A stretch of DNA of 64,000 nucleotides. Source: Pseudomonas sp. CC6-YY-74 (GTDB lineage Bacteria; Pseudomonadota; Gammaproteobacteria; Pseudomonadales; Pseudomonadaceae). The stretch lies in the NCBI RefSeq assembly GCF_002025205.1, contig NZ_CP019947.1:4855501-4919500 (forward strand), written 5' to 3'. Shown in pieces: positions 27,355 to 35,841 of the stretch. Within the stretch, counting starts at the first letter, position 1, and every line of letters begins with the position of its first letter. The position numbers and the translations under genes were made by a program. Below the pieces are notes generated by a model. It was not told where the DNA came from, ran no database searches, and saw nothing but the letters and a program-made list of their open reading frames with translations.

Positions 27355-28080
27355 TCAGTACAGCGGCCGCTCGGCCTCGAACATCAGCAACGTATCGCAC
27401 CGGGCATTCAGCCCGGAATAGGCCGTGCATTGCGTACCGCTCAGGTTCGAATCGCTGTAGGACAGGTCGAACTGGATGCCGAACCAGGGCCGTGACAGGT
27501 TCAGCGACCAGTCGTGGAACACTCGCACACTGCGACCGTCGGCGAGACGCTGCGGCTCATCCAGTGCGTGGTTGGCATAGGCCAGCTGCAGTCCGGTGCC
27601 GAACGGGGTGAGCGAACCCAGATCGAGCAACAAGGTGCTGTCGCGGCGCCCGGGCGCATTGCTCAGCGCCGCACCGAGCCGGCTGCCGGCGAAATTCAGG
27701 CCGGCGTAGTATTGCTGGTGATTCAAATCGCTGGCTTGCGGGAGGCTGTAGCTGATCAGCCCCAGCTCATAGCCCAGGGATGAATTGAAGGGTTGCTGGG
27801 CAAAGCCCAGGTAGGTATTCATCTTCAGCTGGCTGCCATTGCTCAGGCCGACGCTGGGCGACCATTGGCCGATGTACCAGCCACTCGCATGCGTCAGATC
27901 CAGCCCGCCGTGGAACGCACCTGCGCTACTCGGCTGTATCAGGCCCTGGGCCATGCTGCGGGTCGGGGCGGTGCCGAGCTTGAGGTCGAAGTCGCCGACT
28001 TCACGTTCCAGTACATCGCTAGTGGCGATGCAGCCAGCGCTCAGCAGCAGGAATAGTGTCAGCAGAGTTTTCTTTAACAT
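27355..28080 (-). CDS. TorF-type putative porin, lipoprotein
   Basis: The 241-residue protein has a lipobox (LLSAGC, Cys17). It then shows short amphipathic beta strands of the family known as TorF-type putative porins (GGLDLTHASGWYIGQW, NTYLGFAQQ, LGYELGLISY, YYAGLNFAGSRLG) and a terminal Cys pair (TQCTAYSGLNARC). Such proteins are predicted outer-membrane barrels of unknown cargo. The lipid anchor is unusual for a barrel. ATG 28080 is preferred to 28089 (MDVMLKK) because the signal begins MLKKTLL. Confidence 0.75.
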   Translation of the reverse strand: MLKKTLLTLFLLLSAGCIATSDVLEREVGDFDLKLGTAPTRSMAQGLIQPSSAGAFHGGLDLTHASGWYIGQWSPSVGLSNGSQLKMNTYLGFAQQPFNSSLGYELGLISYSLPQASDLNHQQYYAGLNFAGSRLGAALSNAPGRRDSTLLLDLGSLTPFGTGLQLAYANHALDEPQRLADGRSVRVFHDWSLNLSRPWFGIQFDLSYSDSNLSGTQCTAYSGLNARCDTLLMFEAERPLY

Positions 28081-28270
28081 CACGTCCATTGGCCGTTAAA
28101 AAGCAGCGATACGCTGCAGCGAAGCGCAGGAAGTGAACCTCCGTATCGCAGAGTCTTGCCGCGGCGGCTGAAACCGCTACGGCCGGTTTAGCGAGGTTGC
28201 AAGGATAGCCACTGGGCTCACGGGCGAGGTTCCCCGTCGAGTGAGCGGCGAGTGATTGATGGGCAGTGCT

Positions 28271-28503
28271 AGTAGACCGTTGAAATCTACCTGCGTTGCA
28301 ATGCGGCGTTAAAAATGGCCGCGAATGCGAGCGCCCGGCTCGGCGGCTCCATCAAAGATGCTCACCTACAGTAGGTAAACGCCGTCTTTGACTCACGGCC
28401 GTTCGCCCTGTGGGCCAGCCTGCAGCAGTTACTCCGCTGCGCGGCGTAGCGGCCTTTTTTGCTATGTCTTGGTTGCCTTGCCTAGATTTTCAACGGCCAG
28501 CCT
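28271..28503. repeat. Family A terminal-inverted-repeat element, diverged copy
   Basis: The left end AGTAGACCGTTGAAATCTA (28271-28289) is nearly the reverse complement of the right end TAGATTTTCAACGGCCAGCC (28483-28502). The first 50 bases match the left end of the element at 42614-42757 read in reverse (CCGTTGAAA, CTGCG, TGCGGCGTT). About 233 bases, no coding potential. Confidence 0.5.
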
Positions 28504-28655
28504 GGTCAAGGTTTTCTAGGTTTTCTAGGTTTTCGGGGGCCGGTGAAAGCAGGTGATCGGGGAGCGGCGTTTGCGTGGGGTGATGGGCGCGCGGCGCATC
28601 CTGCAGGCGCTGAATTTGGCTGGGGGTTGGCGGCTATGTACAGCACATCCTGGGT

Positions 28656-28685
28656 GAGCGTTCCCGCGTGGGCGTGGGAACGCTC
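28656..28685 (-). terminator. Hairpin after yjdM
   Basis: GAGCGTTCCC (28656-28665) pairs perfectly with GGGAACGCTC (28676-28685) across ten bases, directly downstream of the yjdM stop on the minus strand. It is a common Pseudomonas REP-like hairpin. No clear T run is present. Confidence 0.5.
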
Positions 28686-28691
28686 GCTCGG

Positions 28692-29036
28692 TCAGACCTT
28701 CCTGACGAACTCGGATTTGAGCTTCATGGCGCCGATGCCGTCGATCTTGCAGTCGATGTCGTGGTCGCCGTCGCACAGGCGGATGCCCTTGACCTTGGTG
28801 CCGACCTTGACCACCAGCGAGGAACCTTTGACCTTGAGGTCTTTGATCACGGTGATGGTGTCGCCATCCTGCAGCACGTTGCCGGCCGAATCCTTGATCA
28901 CTTTGTCGTCGTCTGTCGCGGCGTCGGCTGCGCCATCGGCAGACCACTCGTGGGCGCATTCCGGACAGATCAGCAGCTGGCCGTCTTCATAGCTGAATTC
29001 GGAATTGCATTTGGGGCAGGGAGGCAGAGTGCTCAC
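28692..29036 (-). CDS. yjdM: YjdM (PhnA-like) zinc-ribbon protein
   Basis: This is a 114-residue cytosolic protein with an N-terminal zinc ribbon, CPKC and CPEC pairs at about residues 7-10 and 24-27, followed by the beta-rich domain DKVIKDSAGNVLQDGDTITV and VKVGTKVKGIRLC. E. coli YjdM (formerly PhnA) is of this type; its cellular role is unclear and it is not a phosphonoacetate hydrolase. The start is GTG 29036, supported by AAAGGA seven bases upstream. Confidence 0.93.
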   Translation of the reverse strand: MSTLPPCPKCNSEFSYEDGQLLICPECAHEWSADGAADAATDDDKVIKDSAGNVLQDGDTITVIKDLKVKGSSLVVKVGTKVKGIRLCDGDHDIDCKIDGIGAMKLKSEFVRKV

Positions 29037-29180
29037 GGCGGGTCCTTTGGGGCAGGATTATTCAAAGCCGCATATTATATAGGGTTTTGTCGTGGGGTTG
29101 AGCCTGCGCGGCGCGCGGCACTCCCCGGCCTGTCACGCAGACCACCCGCCGGCCGCGATAAGCGGGAGGCAAAGGCGGCG

Positions 29181-29555
29181 CTACCAGCGTGGCGCGTAAT
29201 AACCGCGGTTATGCCGTTGGTGCTTGCGGTAGTGGTGCTTGTGCTGGCGGAATTTGTGGCCCGGCCCGTACTGGTAATACGGCCTGACCTCCACCGGGTA
29301 GGGCTGGTAGTACACCGGCGGCGCCTGGTAGTAGCGCGGATAGGGCTCGTAGTGGACAGGTGGTGGCGGCGCGCCGATTTCGACATACACCGGCACCCGG
29401 TCATAGCGGCTATTGGCGACGATGACGCCGCCGACTACGGCCCCGACGAGCGCGCCGGCAATCACGGCATTGCGCTCGGAACCATGCGCCGAGGCCTCGC
29501 CCGCCAGGGCCAGGCTGGCTACAAGCACGGCCAGTAAAGGAACACGACCAGTCAT
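29181..29555 (-). CDS. Secreted Tyr/Pro-rich protein with glycine-zipper segment
   Basis: The 124-residue protein has a signal peptide (about 1-23, ending ASA), then a glycine-zipper hydrophobic stretch (IAGALVGAVVGGVIVA), a Tyr/Pro-rich middle (PPPPVHYEPYPRYYQAPP) and a basic His/Lys/Arg end. Proteins of this build are common, unstudied envelope proteins in Pseudomonas. The last part cannot be linked to a function. AGGAGA on the minus strand supports the start. Confidence 0.7.
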   Translation of the reverse strand: MTGRVPLLAVLVASLALAGEASAHGSERNAVIAGALVGAVVGGVIVANSRYDRVPVYVEIGAPPPPVHYEPYPRYYQAPPVYYQPYPVEVRPYYQYGPGHKFRQHKHHYRKHQRHNRGYYAPRW

Positions 29556-29824
29556 GAGCGGATCTCCTGCAAATCGTCGGCAGGTGCCGGTTACAGAATT
29601 TGACTGGCAGGCCGGTGAAAAATCACCGAATGCCGATGTAAAATTTGTGTAAAACCGCAGGCGCCAGTGCTGGCAAAAGACCGTGCGGACTGTTGCTGGC
29701 GTGCGCGCGTGCCGGCACCTGGGCTAACCAGTGAGGGCCCAAGGAGCTTTATTGATTCAACGCAGTACTGGCTGATTGCTAGCGCTTAGACTGGGCGGAT
29801 GCTCCCTGCCTAGGCCTGTTGCCC

Positions 29825-31141
29825 ATGTCGCGACTGATCACCGATCGCCAGCAATTGCTTGATCATTTGCGTTTGCGGGCTGCAACCGAGCGACCCCATC
29901 AGCTGCTGGGCGATCTCTTGGTGGATGGCGGGCACCTCGCTCCGCAGAACCTGCAGCAGGCGTTGCATCTGCAGGAGCAACAGCCCGACACCGGACGGCT
30001 CGGGCAGATCCTGCTCCAGCAGGAGCTGATCGATAAGCAGCATCTGGCCGAGGCGCTGGTGCAGCAACTGGGTATCGCGCGGGTCAATCTGGATGTCTTC
30101 AGGGTCGAGCAACCGGCATTGCTCCTGCTGCCTGAGCGCCTGGCTCGGGAGCAGCAGGTATTGCCGCTGATGCTGGAGGGCGAGTTGTTGGTGGTGGCCA
30201 CGCCCACGCCATCGAACGGCGATTTGCTGCACCTGCTCGGTTTTGTTACCGGCAAGCAGGTCGAAGCCATCCATGCGCGGGACGATGAGGTGGATGCGGC
30301 GATCAATCTGCACTACGGCGCGGCCACTGCGCTGGAGTTGCCCGAACACCAAGGCCCGGAGCCCGAGTTGAGCCTGCACTGCATCAAGCAGTTGGCCGAG
30401 GACAAGCCGACGGTGCGCTTCGTCGATAGCCTGCTGGAAGATGCAATCAGCCGTCACGCCTCGGACATCCATCTGCGCCCCGGCGAGCGCGAGGTCACCG
30501 TGCTGTTTCGCATCGATGGCGTGCTGATGGAGATCCGCCGGATCAAGCCCGGCAACCTGCCGGCGATTGTCAGCCGGCTCAAGATCATCGGCGGGATGAA
30601 CATCGCCGAACGGCGCCTGCCCCAGGATGGTCGTCATCTGGTGCGGCTAGCCGATCGCACTATCGATTTGCGCCTGTCGATCATGCCGACGGTGCATGGC
30701 GAAAGCGTGGTGATCCGCATCCTCGACACCCAGCAGAGCCTCAAAACGCTCGATCAGATCGGTTTCAGCCGCGCGGATGCCGAGCGCTTTCGCATCCTCA
30801 GCAGTCACAGCCAGGGCATCCTGCTGGTGACCGGCCCGACCGGTTCAGGCAAGAGCACCACCCTGTATGCCGCCCTCAATGGCATCAAGGACACCGGGGT
30901 GAATATCATCACGGTCGAGGACCCGGTGGAGTACCAGATCGATGGAATTCGCCAGATTCAGGTCAAACCGCAGATCGGCTACACCTTCGCCCGCGCCCTG
31001 ATCCAGCCCGCGGTGGCGGCCCAGACCATCGAGGCGCAGGCCATCGCCGACGGCATGCGCCCCCTGACCCAGAGCGCTCTGGCCCTGGCGCGCGACTCAC
31101 TGATTTCGTTGGCCGAGGTGTATCGGGTGCGCCTGGAGTAA
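29825..31141 (+). CDS. GspE/PilB-type ATPase with large internal deletion
   Basis: This is a 438-residue solitary secretion/pilus ATPase homologue. The N-terminal MshEN-like domain (about 20-150) and N2 domain are present, as is Walker A GPTGSGKST (near residue 339) and the VEDPVEYQ Asp box. Directly after the GYTFARAL segment (31000) the sequence jumps to the extreme C-terminal part (ADGMRPLTQSALALARDS, then LAEVYRV). The Walker B, His box and zinc tetracysteine regions, about 150 residues, are missing in frame. Such an enzyme should not hydrolyse ATP. No other secretion genes are near. The start is ATG 29825 after a TTG at 29819. Confidence 0.85.
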   Translation: MSRLITDRQQLLDHLRLRAATERPHQLLGDLLVDGGHLAPQNLQQALHLQEQQPDTGRLGQILLQQELIDKQHLAEALVQQLGIARVNLDVFRVEQPALLLLPERLAREQQVLPLMLEGELLVVATPTPSNGDLLHLLGFVTGKQVEAIHARDDEVDAAINLHYGAATALELPEHQGPEPELSLHCIKQLAEDKPTVRFVDSLLEDAISRHASDIHLRPGEREVTVLFRIDGVLMEIRRIKPGNLPAIVSRLKIIGGMNIAERRLPQDGRHLVRLADRTIDLRLSIMPTVHGESVVIRILDTQQSLKTLDQIGFSRADAERFRILSSHSQGILLVTGPTGSGKSTTLYAALNGIKDTGVNIITVEDPVEYQIDGIRQIQVKPQIGYTFARALIQPAVAAQTIEAQAIADGMRPLTQSALALARDSLISLAEVYRVRLE

Positions 31142-31181
31142 ACGCCAGCGCCGGTAGGTTTGCGGCAGGGTTGCGGGGCGC

Positions 31182-31951
31182 TCAGTCGTACTCCGCCTCC
31201 TCGTGCTCGCCCAGCAGCCGGCGCTGGCGGGGCGTGCAGGCGGCCAACACCTCCGGGGCGAAGCACCACGTCAGGTAGGGCGAGAACTTCTGCGCGACCA
31301 TGCGTCGGCCGTAATGCACCTGCAGCAGGTAGCGCGTGCGGTCCGCCGTGCGGTTGTGGCTGCTGGCATGCCACAGCTCGCTGCGAAACATCAGCACATC
31401 GCCGGCGCGGCACAGCAGCGCTTGCGCGGCCTGGCCCTGCCACTGGCTTTCGCCCGCCAGCGGCTGGCGCCCGGCGCGGTGACTGCCGGCTATCACCAGG
31501 GTCGGGCAGAGGTCGGCGTCGATGTCGTCGAGGTACAGCTGCGCGGTACAGATCTGCATGGGCAGCTGGAAGGCCGGGTCGGCCAGCAGCGTTGGCGGCA
31601 GCTGCATGGCCAGGTAGTCGAGGTGCAGCTCGGCACCGATAAAACCGGGGTGACAGCGCCAGGCCGTCTGGCCGATCACGTGGCAATCGGCGCCGAGGGC
31701 CGCCTCGGCCAGTTCGATCACCCCCGGCGGGTCGAGGTAGGGCAGCCAGAACGGATCGCGGTTGAACACGCATTTGTAGTGGTCGACCAGGCCGCTGTAG
31801 TCCCAGTGTTGCGGACGCAGATGGTCGATGGCGGCGCGCAGTTCACCGACCTGGGCTGGACTCAATACCCGCGTAACAGCACGAAGCCCTGCGCATGCAT
31901 GACCTGCAAGCGCTCGGCGGTCAGTTCGCGGGCAACGCTACGGCTGGACAT
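31182..31951 (-). pseudogene. Phytanoyl-CoA dioxygenase family protein, one-base frameshift
   Basis: This Fe(II)/2-oxoglutarate oxygenase-like protein is about 256 residues when restored. The N-terminus (MSSRSVARELTAERLQ from ATG 31951, then GFVLLRGY) meets a TGA at 31862-31864. In the next frame LSPAQVGELRAAIDH continues to the end. One A missing on the plus strand at 31864-31865 explains the break. The iron ligands are visible as HLD in GAELHLDYLAM and the distal His in SELWHASSHNR. The substrate is unknown. It is downstream of the glutaredoxin-like gene on the same strand. Confidence 0.78.
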
Positions 31952-32005
31952 GCTGTCGATTCCTCCGCGCCTGGCAGCGTGGCCTACTGCCCGTGAGGCC
32001 ACGCG

Positions 32006-32635
32006 TTAGGGTTTACGGGTCAGGTCATGCGCCGACAGGGACGACTGGCCACGTTCGGGGTTGGCCTCCACGCTGCTGTGCAGGCGCTCACTCAGGGCAT
32101 CGGCGCCGCCAATATAACGACCATCCAGCCAGATTTGCGGCACGCTGATCGGCGTGCTGGGGCCCACCAGCGGCTTGACCCGGGCCAGCATTTCGTAGAG
32201 CGCGCGCGGGTCCTTGACCACGTCGTGATAGCGAAAATCGATCTCCGCCGCCTTTAGGTAGCCCTTGGCGCGCTGGCAGTGGGGGCAGGTTTCCTTGCCG
32301 AACAGGTGGTGGCCGGTCGCGGGGGTACGGCCGGCGTGCAGGGCGATCACCGCTTCGGTGAGCACGCCGCGGTTGAGCGCATTGCCCTGGCTGATCACCC
32401 GGCCCTCGACCATCACGATGGGCGCATGCCAGCCGCCCTTGAGCAGCGGCTGCCACCACAGGCTCAACCAGTCGCGGGTCTGCAGGTCGACCGGTATGTC
32501 CGCCAGCTCGTTGGCCAGGGTATCGCTGATCACGTCGCGGGTCAGGGCGCACTCGCCGCAGGGGATTTTGATCTTGAAGGGGCCGAAGGCGCCGGCCCAG
32601 CGATAGAGGGTGATACGAACGGCTGCACTGCTCAT
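32006..32635 (-). CDS. Double-domain glutaredoxin/thioredoxin-fold protein
   Basis: The 209-residue protein appears to join two thioredoxin folds. The first half has the CGEC motif in KIPCGECALTRDV and VDLQTRDWLSLWWQPL. The second half is a glutaredoxin with CPHC in GKETCPHCQRAKGYL, then SVPQIWLDGRYIGGADAL, the cis-Pro and glutathione-binding part. A dithiol exchange role is likely; partners are unknown. The ATG at 32635 is preferred because AAAGG lies seven bases before it; 32641 is the other choice. Confidence 0.82.
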   Translation of the reverse strand: MSSAAVRITLYRWAGAFGPFKIKIPCGECALTRDVISDTLANELADIPVDLQTRDWLSLWWQPLLKGGWHAPIVMVEGRVISQGNALNRGVLTEAVIALHAGRTPATGHHLFGKETCPHCQRAKGYLKAAEIDFRYHDVVKDPRALYEMLARVKPLVGPSTPISVPQIWLDGRYIGGADALSERLHSSVEANPERGQSSLSAHDLTRKP

Positions 32636-33219
32636 GTTCATGCCTTTGGACGTAGCAGGGAACAGGCCCTGGTTTGAGAATAGCCAAGAACAATTCTGCC
32701 GCTTCCGGTCTACCGGCCGGGCCTGTGGCGTTCCGCCAAGCTGCTGGTCCTCCACCTTCGCGCGCAGCAGGTCCAGAACATGCCGATAGGGGACATCACC
32801 GACAGCGTTCTGCATGCCCAGGGCAATGGACGCCCGGGAACAGTCCGTTTGATTGGCTATAAGCCTCAGTCTGTTTGTATTTATATTTTGTAATAGTTTG
32901 ATTTATCAAGTCGTTAGGGGTTAAGAGTTTTAAATTAAGGAAACTGTCGAAATATTGACTACTCCGTCTCTGGGAACTAATACCTTATGGACGCTCAGGT
33001 AAATACGAGTGTTTCATGCGCTTGAGACGGGTATCCAGGCTGGTGCGCTGCTAGGGCAATGGTGCGAAGTCTGTCTGGGCCAATCCCGGTCTCTATTGGC
33101 GCCTTTTCTAAAGCCTGCTCATGCGAGTAGATGGCGCGAGTGGTTCGTGTTGTCTGCAGTATTCGGCAGCGCGTGTGGCGACTGTGGCCTGGCGAAGTCG
33201 CGCTGAGGGAGGTGGTGCG
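32636..33219. other. AT-rich intergenic region before the multiheme cytochrome gene
   Basis: About 584 bases with no supported gene. The part 32865-32985 is strikingly AT-rich for this genome (for example TTGTATTTATATTTTGTAAT), with several possible -10 boxes and a palindrome TTGATTTATCAA (32898-32909). It may hold the promoter of the downstream cytochrome gene on a long leader, or mark acquired DNA. Confidence 0.5.
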
Positions 33220-34770
33220 ATGGGCAGGGTAGCGGGGAGGGCAGAGCAGGCTCCAGCAACAGTGATCCGTGCCGAAGCGGGTGCGCCCGAAGAGCGGCCG
33301 CTGACCACACGCTTGCTTAATTCAGCGTTCATACATTTTCTCTATTCGTTGGGTTTGCTACTGACCGCAACGCTGCTGGCAACTCTGGTGGCCTTCGACA
33401 TGGCGGTGGGCGACGAGCAGCCGGGCAATGAAAAATGGCTGGAGCCGGCTCGTTCAAAGCTCACGGGTGTGATGAGCGCCATGCCGTTCTTTCCGCACCG
33501 GGCCAACACCACGGGCAATCTGGTGTTGAATGTGAAGGACTTCGATGATGCTCAGGTGTGCGGCACTTGCCATGTCGAGATCTACAAGCAGTGGCGTACG
33601 TCGATGATGTCCCAGGCCTGGGACGACCCGGTCTACCGGGCCTTGCTGAAAATGGCCAGCGAGGCCACCGAGGGCAAGGTGGATAACTTCTGCACCGGCT
33701 GTCACTCGCCGATCGGCCTCACCACCGGGCAGATCACCTCGCAGGTCAATCGCTCCTCGATCGAAGACAGCGCCAAGAACCACCCGATGCCGGGGGTCGA
33801 TTGCGAGACATGTCACAACATTAGTGCGCGCACCGGGTTGGATAACGGCGCCTATGTCATGAGCCCGCGAGTGAACGGCAAGTCGACCAAGTTCGGCCCG
33901 CGCCGGGATGCCATTTCGCCTTATCACGACACCGTGTATTCGGCGCTGCACACCCGCTCGGACTTTTGCGCCACCTGCCACAACGTCACCCATCCCTTCA
34001 GCAGCGTGGCGGTCGAACGCACCTATGACGAATGGCTGGAGAGCCCCTACAGCCTCAACGATGAGACCTGTCAGGACTGCCATATGCCGGGCTTTGCCGG
34101 CAAGGCCGCGATCATGGGACCAGACCGTGAGCGGGTCGCCTCGCACTGGTTCAGCGGGGCCAACGCTACGGTGCTCAGCTATCTCGGCCAGCACGAAGCC
34201 GCGCAGCGTGCGCGCGACATGCTGGCGAGCGCGGCGCACATTCAGTTTCAGCCCCTGCCTCCCGACATGCTGCCAGGGCAATACACCACGGTCGCGGTCA
34301 AGGTGGCCAATGTCGGCGCCGGACACAAACTGCCGACCGGCTTCCCGGAAGGGCGGGAGATCTGGATTGATTTTCAGGTGCGCGATGCCACGGGTCGTGA
34401 GATTTATCGTCTGGGCGCGGTGAAGGACGGTAAAACCGAGGAGGACACGCGAAATTTCAAGGTGCACCTGGGCGACAAGGACGGTAACGAGCTGGATATC
34501 GAAGTCTGGAACGCCACGCAAATTCTCTCGGATAACCGCATCCTGCCCAAGGGCTACATCGTCCGTGAGTTCACTTTTCAGGTACCGGCCGACGCGGTCG
34601 GGCCGCTGACATTGACCGCGCACCTGAACTACTGGCCGTTCTCGCAGAAGCTCGCCGACTTCCTGCTGGGCGCAGGCGAGATGCAGGTGGAGATTACCCA
34701 GATGACCAGCGTCACCCAACGCGTGCCTTTGTCGAGGGCGCTGGCCAGTGCCGCTGCAGGCGAGCCGTAG
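33220..34770 (+). CDS. Membrane-anchored pentaheme cytochrome c (c554-like)
   Basis: This 516-residue protein has a cytoplasmic N-terminus, one signal-anchor helix (about residues 36-60) and a periplasmic domain. Five CxxCH heme sites are at residues 114 (CGTCH), 158 (CTGCH), 195 (CETCH), 250 (CATCH) and 284 (CQDCH), followed by about 210 residues of beta-sandwich-like sequence without hemes. The heme part resembles cytochrome c554-type multihemes, which carry electrons in hydroxylamine and nitrogen-oxide metabolism. ATG 33220 is chosen because GGGAGG at 33207 precedes it; a longer frame from 33121 lacks a ribosome site. Faces a P460 gene. Confidence 0.87.
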   Translation: MGRVAGRAEQAPATVIRAEAGAPEERPLTTRLLNSAFIHFLYSLGLLLTATLLATLVAFDMAVGDEQPGNEKWLEPARSKLTGVMSAMPFFPHRANTTGNLVLNVKDFDDAQVCGTCHVEIYKQWRTSMMSQAWDDPVYRALLKMASEATEGKVDNFCTGCHSPIGLTTGQITSQVNRSSIEDSAKNHPMPGVDCETCHNISARTGLDNGAYVMSPRVNGKSTKFGPRRDAISPYHDTVYSALHTRSDFCATCHNVTHPFSSVAVERTYDEWLESPYSLNDETCQDCHMPGFAGKAAIMGPDRERVASHWFSGANATVLSYLGQHEAAQRARDMLASAAHIQFQPLPPDMLPGQYTTVAVKVANVGAGHKLPTGFPEGREIWIDFQVRDATGREIYRLGAVKDGKTEEDTRNFKVHLGDKDGNELDIEVWNATQILSDNRILPKGYIVREFTFQVPADAVGPLTLTAHLNYWPFSQKLADFLLGAGEMQVEITQMTSVTQRVPLSRALASAAAGEP

Positions 34771-34860
34771 CCCTGTCAGTGTGCGCAACGTAAGCGAGGG
34801 GGCGATCACGCGAGCTGAAAGGCGTGCCGAACTGCCGGGTCGGCACGCCAGTGCCTCGGC

Positions 34861-35409
34861 TCAAGGCTTGTTCAGTGTCGGGTAGCCTTGGCTGAACACC
34901 CAGTCGTTCTGCTGGGCCGGGACGTGGCAGCCCTTGCAGGTTTCCTCGAAGCTCTTCGACACATTCAGCGCCGGGTTCTTCGCTTCGTACAGCGCCCAGC
35001 CCCAACCCTCGCCCCAGTGCGGGTTGCCCTGGAAGCGGCCTTGGCGGTCCTTGACCATCACGAACCAGACCGCGGTATCGCCGGCCCACTGGGCTTGGCC
35101 GGTGGTCTGCATGCCGTGCTCGACCTTGCGGATTTCCTTGATCAGCACCGCGCCGTCCGGAAACTCGCCGGTCTGGCGGTAGGCCTCGACTACTTCGGCT
35201 TGGCTGTAGACGTCATGGAAGCCATAACCGGGCGCCTTTTCGTCGGCCACCAGCCAGGAACCGAGATGGCTCCAGCTCTTGCGGGCATCGGCGGGCAGGC
35301 TGATTTCGCCTTGGTCATTCACGTAGGTGCTGAAGGTGTGCTCGGCCAGATCCGCGGCGCTGGCGTTGAGGCTGGCGAGGGCGATGGCGAGGGACGCTAG
35401 GGTCTTCAT
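34861..35409 (-). CDS. Cytochrome P460 family protein
   Basis: This 182-residue secreted protein has a signal peptide (about 1-18, ending ASA), a beta-rich P460 domain (GSWLVADEKAPGYGFHDVY; DGAVLIKEIRKV; VWFVMVKDRQGRF) and a heme site CKGCH at residues 158-162. P460 cytochromes carry a heme with an extra lysine cross-link and oxidise hydroxylamine or bind nitric oxide; whether the crosslinking Lys is present needs an alignment. It converges with the pentaheme gene 90 bases away, which suggests shared redox chemistry. Confidence 0.88.
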   Translation of the reverse strand: MKTLASLAIALASLNASAADLAEHTFSTYVNDQGEISLPADARKSWSHLGSWLVADEKAPGYGFHDVYSQAEVVEAYRQTGEFPDGAVLIKEIRKVEHGMQTTGQAQWAGDTAVWFVMVKDRQGRFQGNPHWGEGWGWALYEAKNPALNVSKSFEETCKGCHVPAQQNDWVFSQGYPTLNKP

Positions 35410-35468
35410 GAGGATGCTCCTCTGTGGGGACGAGAAACGGCGGCGCCCGTCTTGGCGCCACCGAACCG

Positions 35469-35755
35469 TTACAACGCGGCGTTGACCGGCGGGAAGTCGA
35501 TGTCGGTGTGGGCCAGATTGTTGGTGAAATTGGTCAGCACGTGGAGGGCCACCTGAGCCACGACTGCGAGGATCAGGCCGTCATCCAAGCCGTCCTCGCG
35601 GGCGGCGAGCAACTCGCTGTCGCTGATGCATCCGCGTTGCACCAGCACGCGCGTGGCCAGTTCGGCGATGTGCGCCTTCAGCGTGGCAGCGGTTTGTGCG
35701 TCGGTGTGCGTGAGGTCAACGGGCGCGATACGGGCACGCTGAGTTTCCTTCGGCT
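35469..35755 (-). pseudogene. Carboxymuconolactone decarboxylase-like C-terminal remnant
   Basis: Reading the minus strand upward from the TAA at 35469-35471 gives an open frame ending LATRVLVQRGCISDSE, LAAREDGLDDGLILAVVA and VLTNFTNNLAHTDIDFPPV. This is the C-terminal half of an AhpD/CMD-type protein. The frame stops at a TAG near 35757 with no start codon, and the N-terminal half with the CxxC motif is absent. This is an old truncation rather than a frameshift. The divergent AraC gene beside it was probably its regulator. Confidence 0.65.
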
Positions 35756-35841
35756 AGTGGTGAGACTTTGATATCCACTTTGACCGAGAAGTCGATATTA
35801 GTGATGATGAATAGTCTTCTAAATCTAGCCGATGGTATCGA

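Larger units (their letters stand above)
28081..28691. other. Repeat-rich intergenic region
   Basis: 611 bases without a convincing gene. It holds a diverged family A repeat (28271-28503), three tandem copies of GGTTTTCTA (28510-28534, third incomplete) and a strong hairpin next to yjdM. The frames open here are shadows. Confidence 0.55.

Noticed and set aside
32898..32909. FNR/ANR-like box TTGATTTATCAA near the multiheme gene
   Set aside because: The two TTGAT/ATCAA arms are separated by two bases rather than the four required for an FNR-type site.
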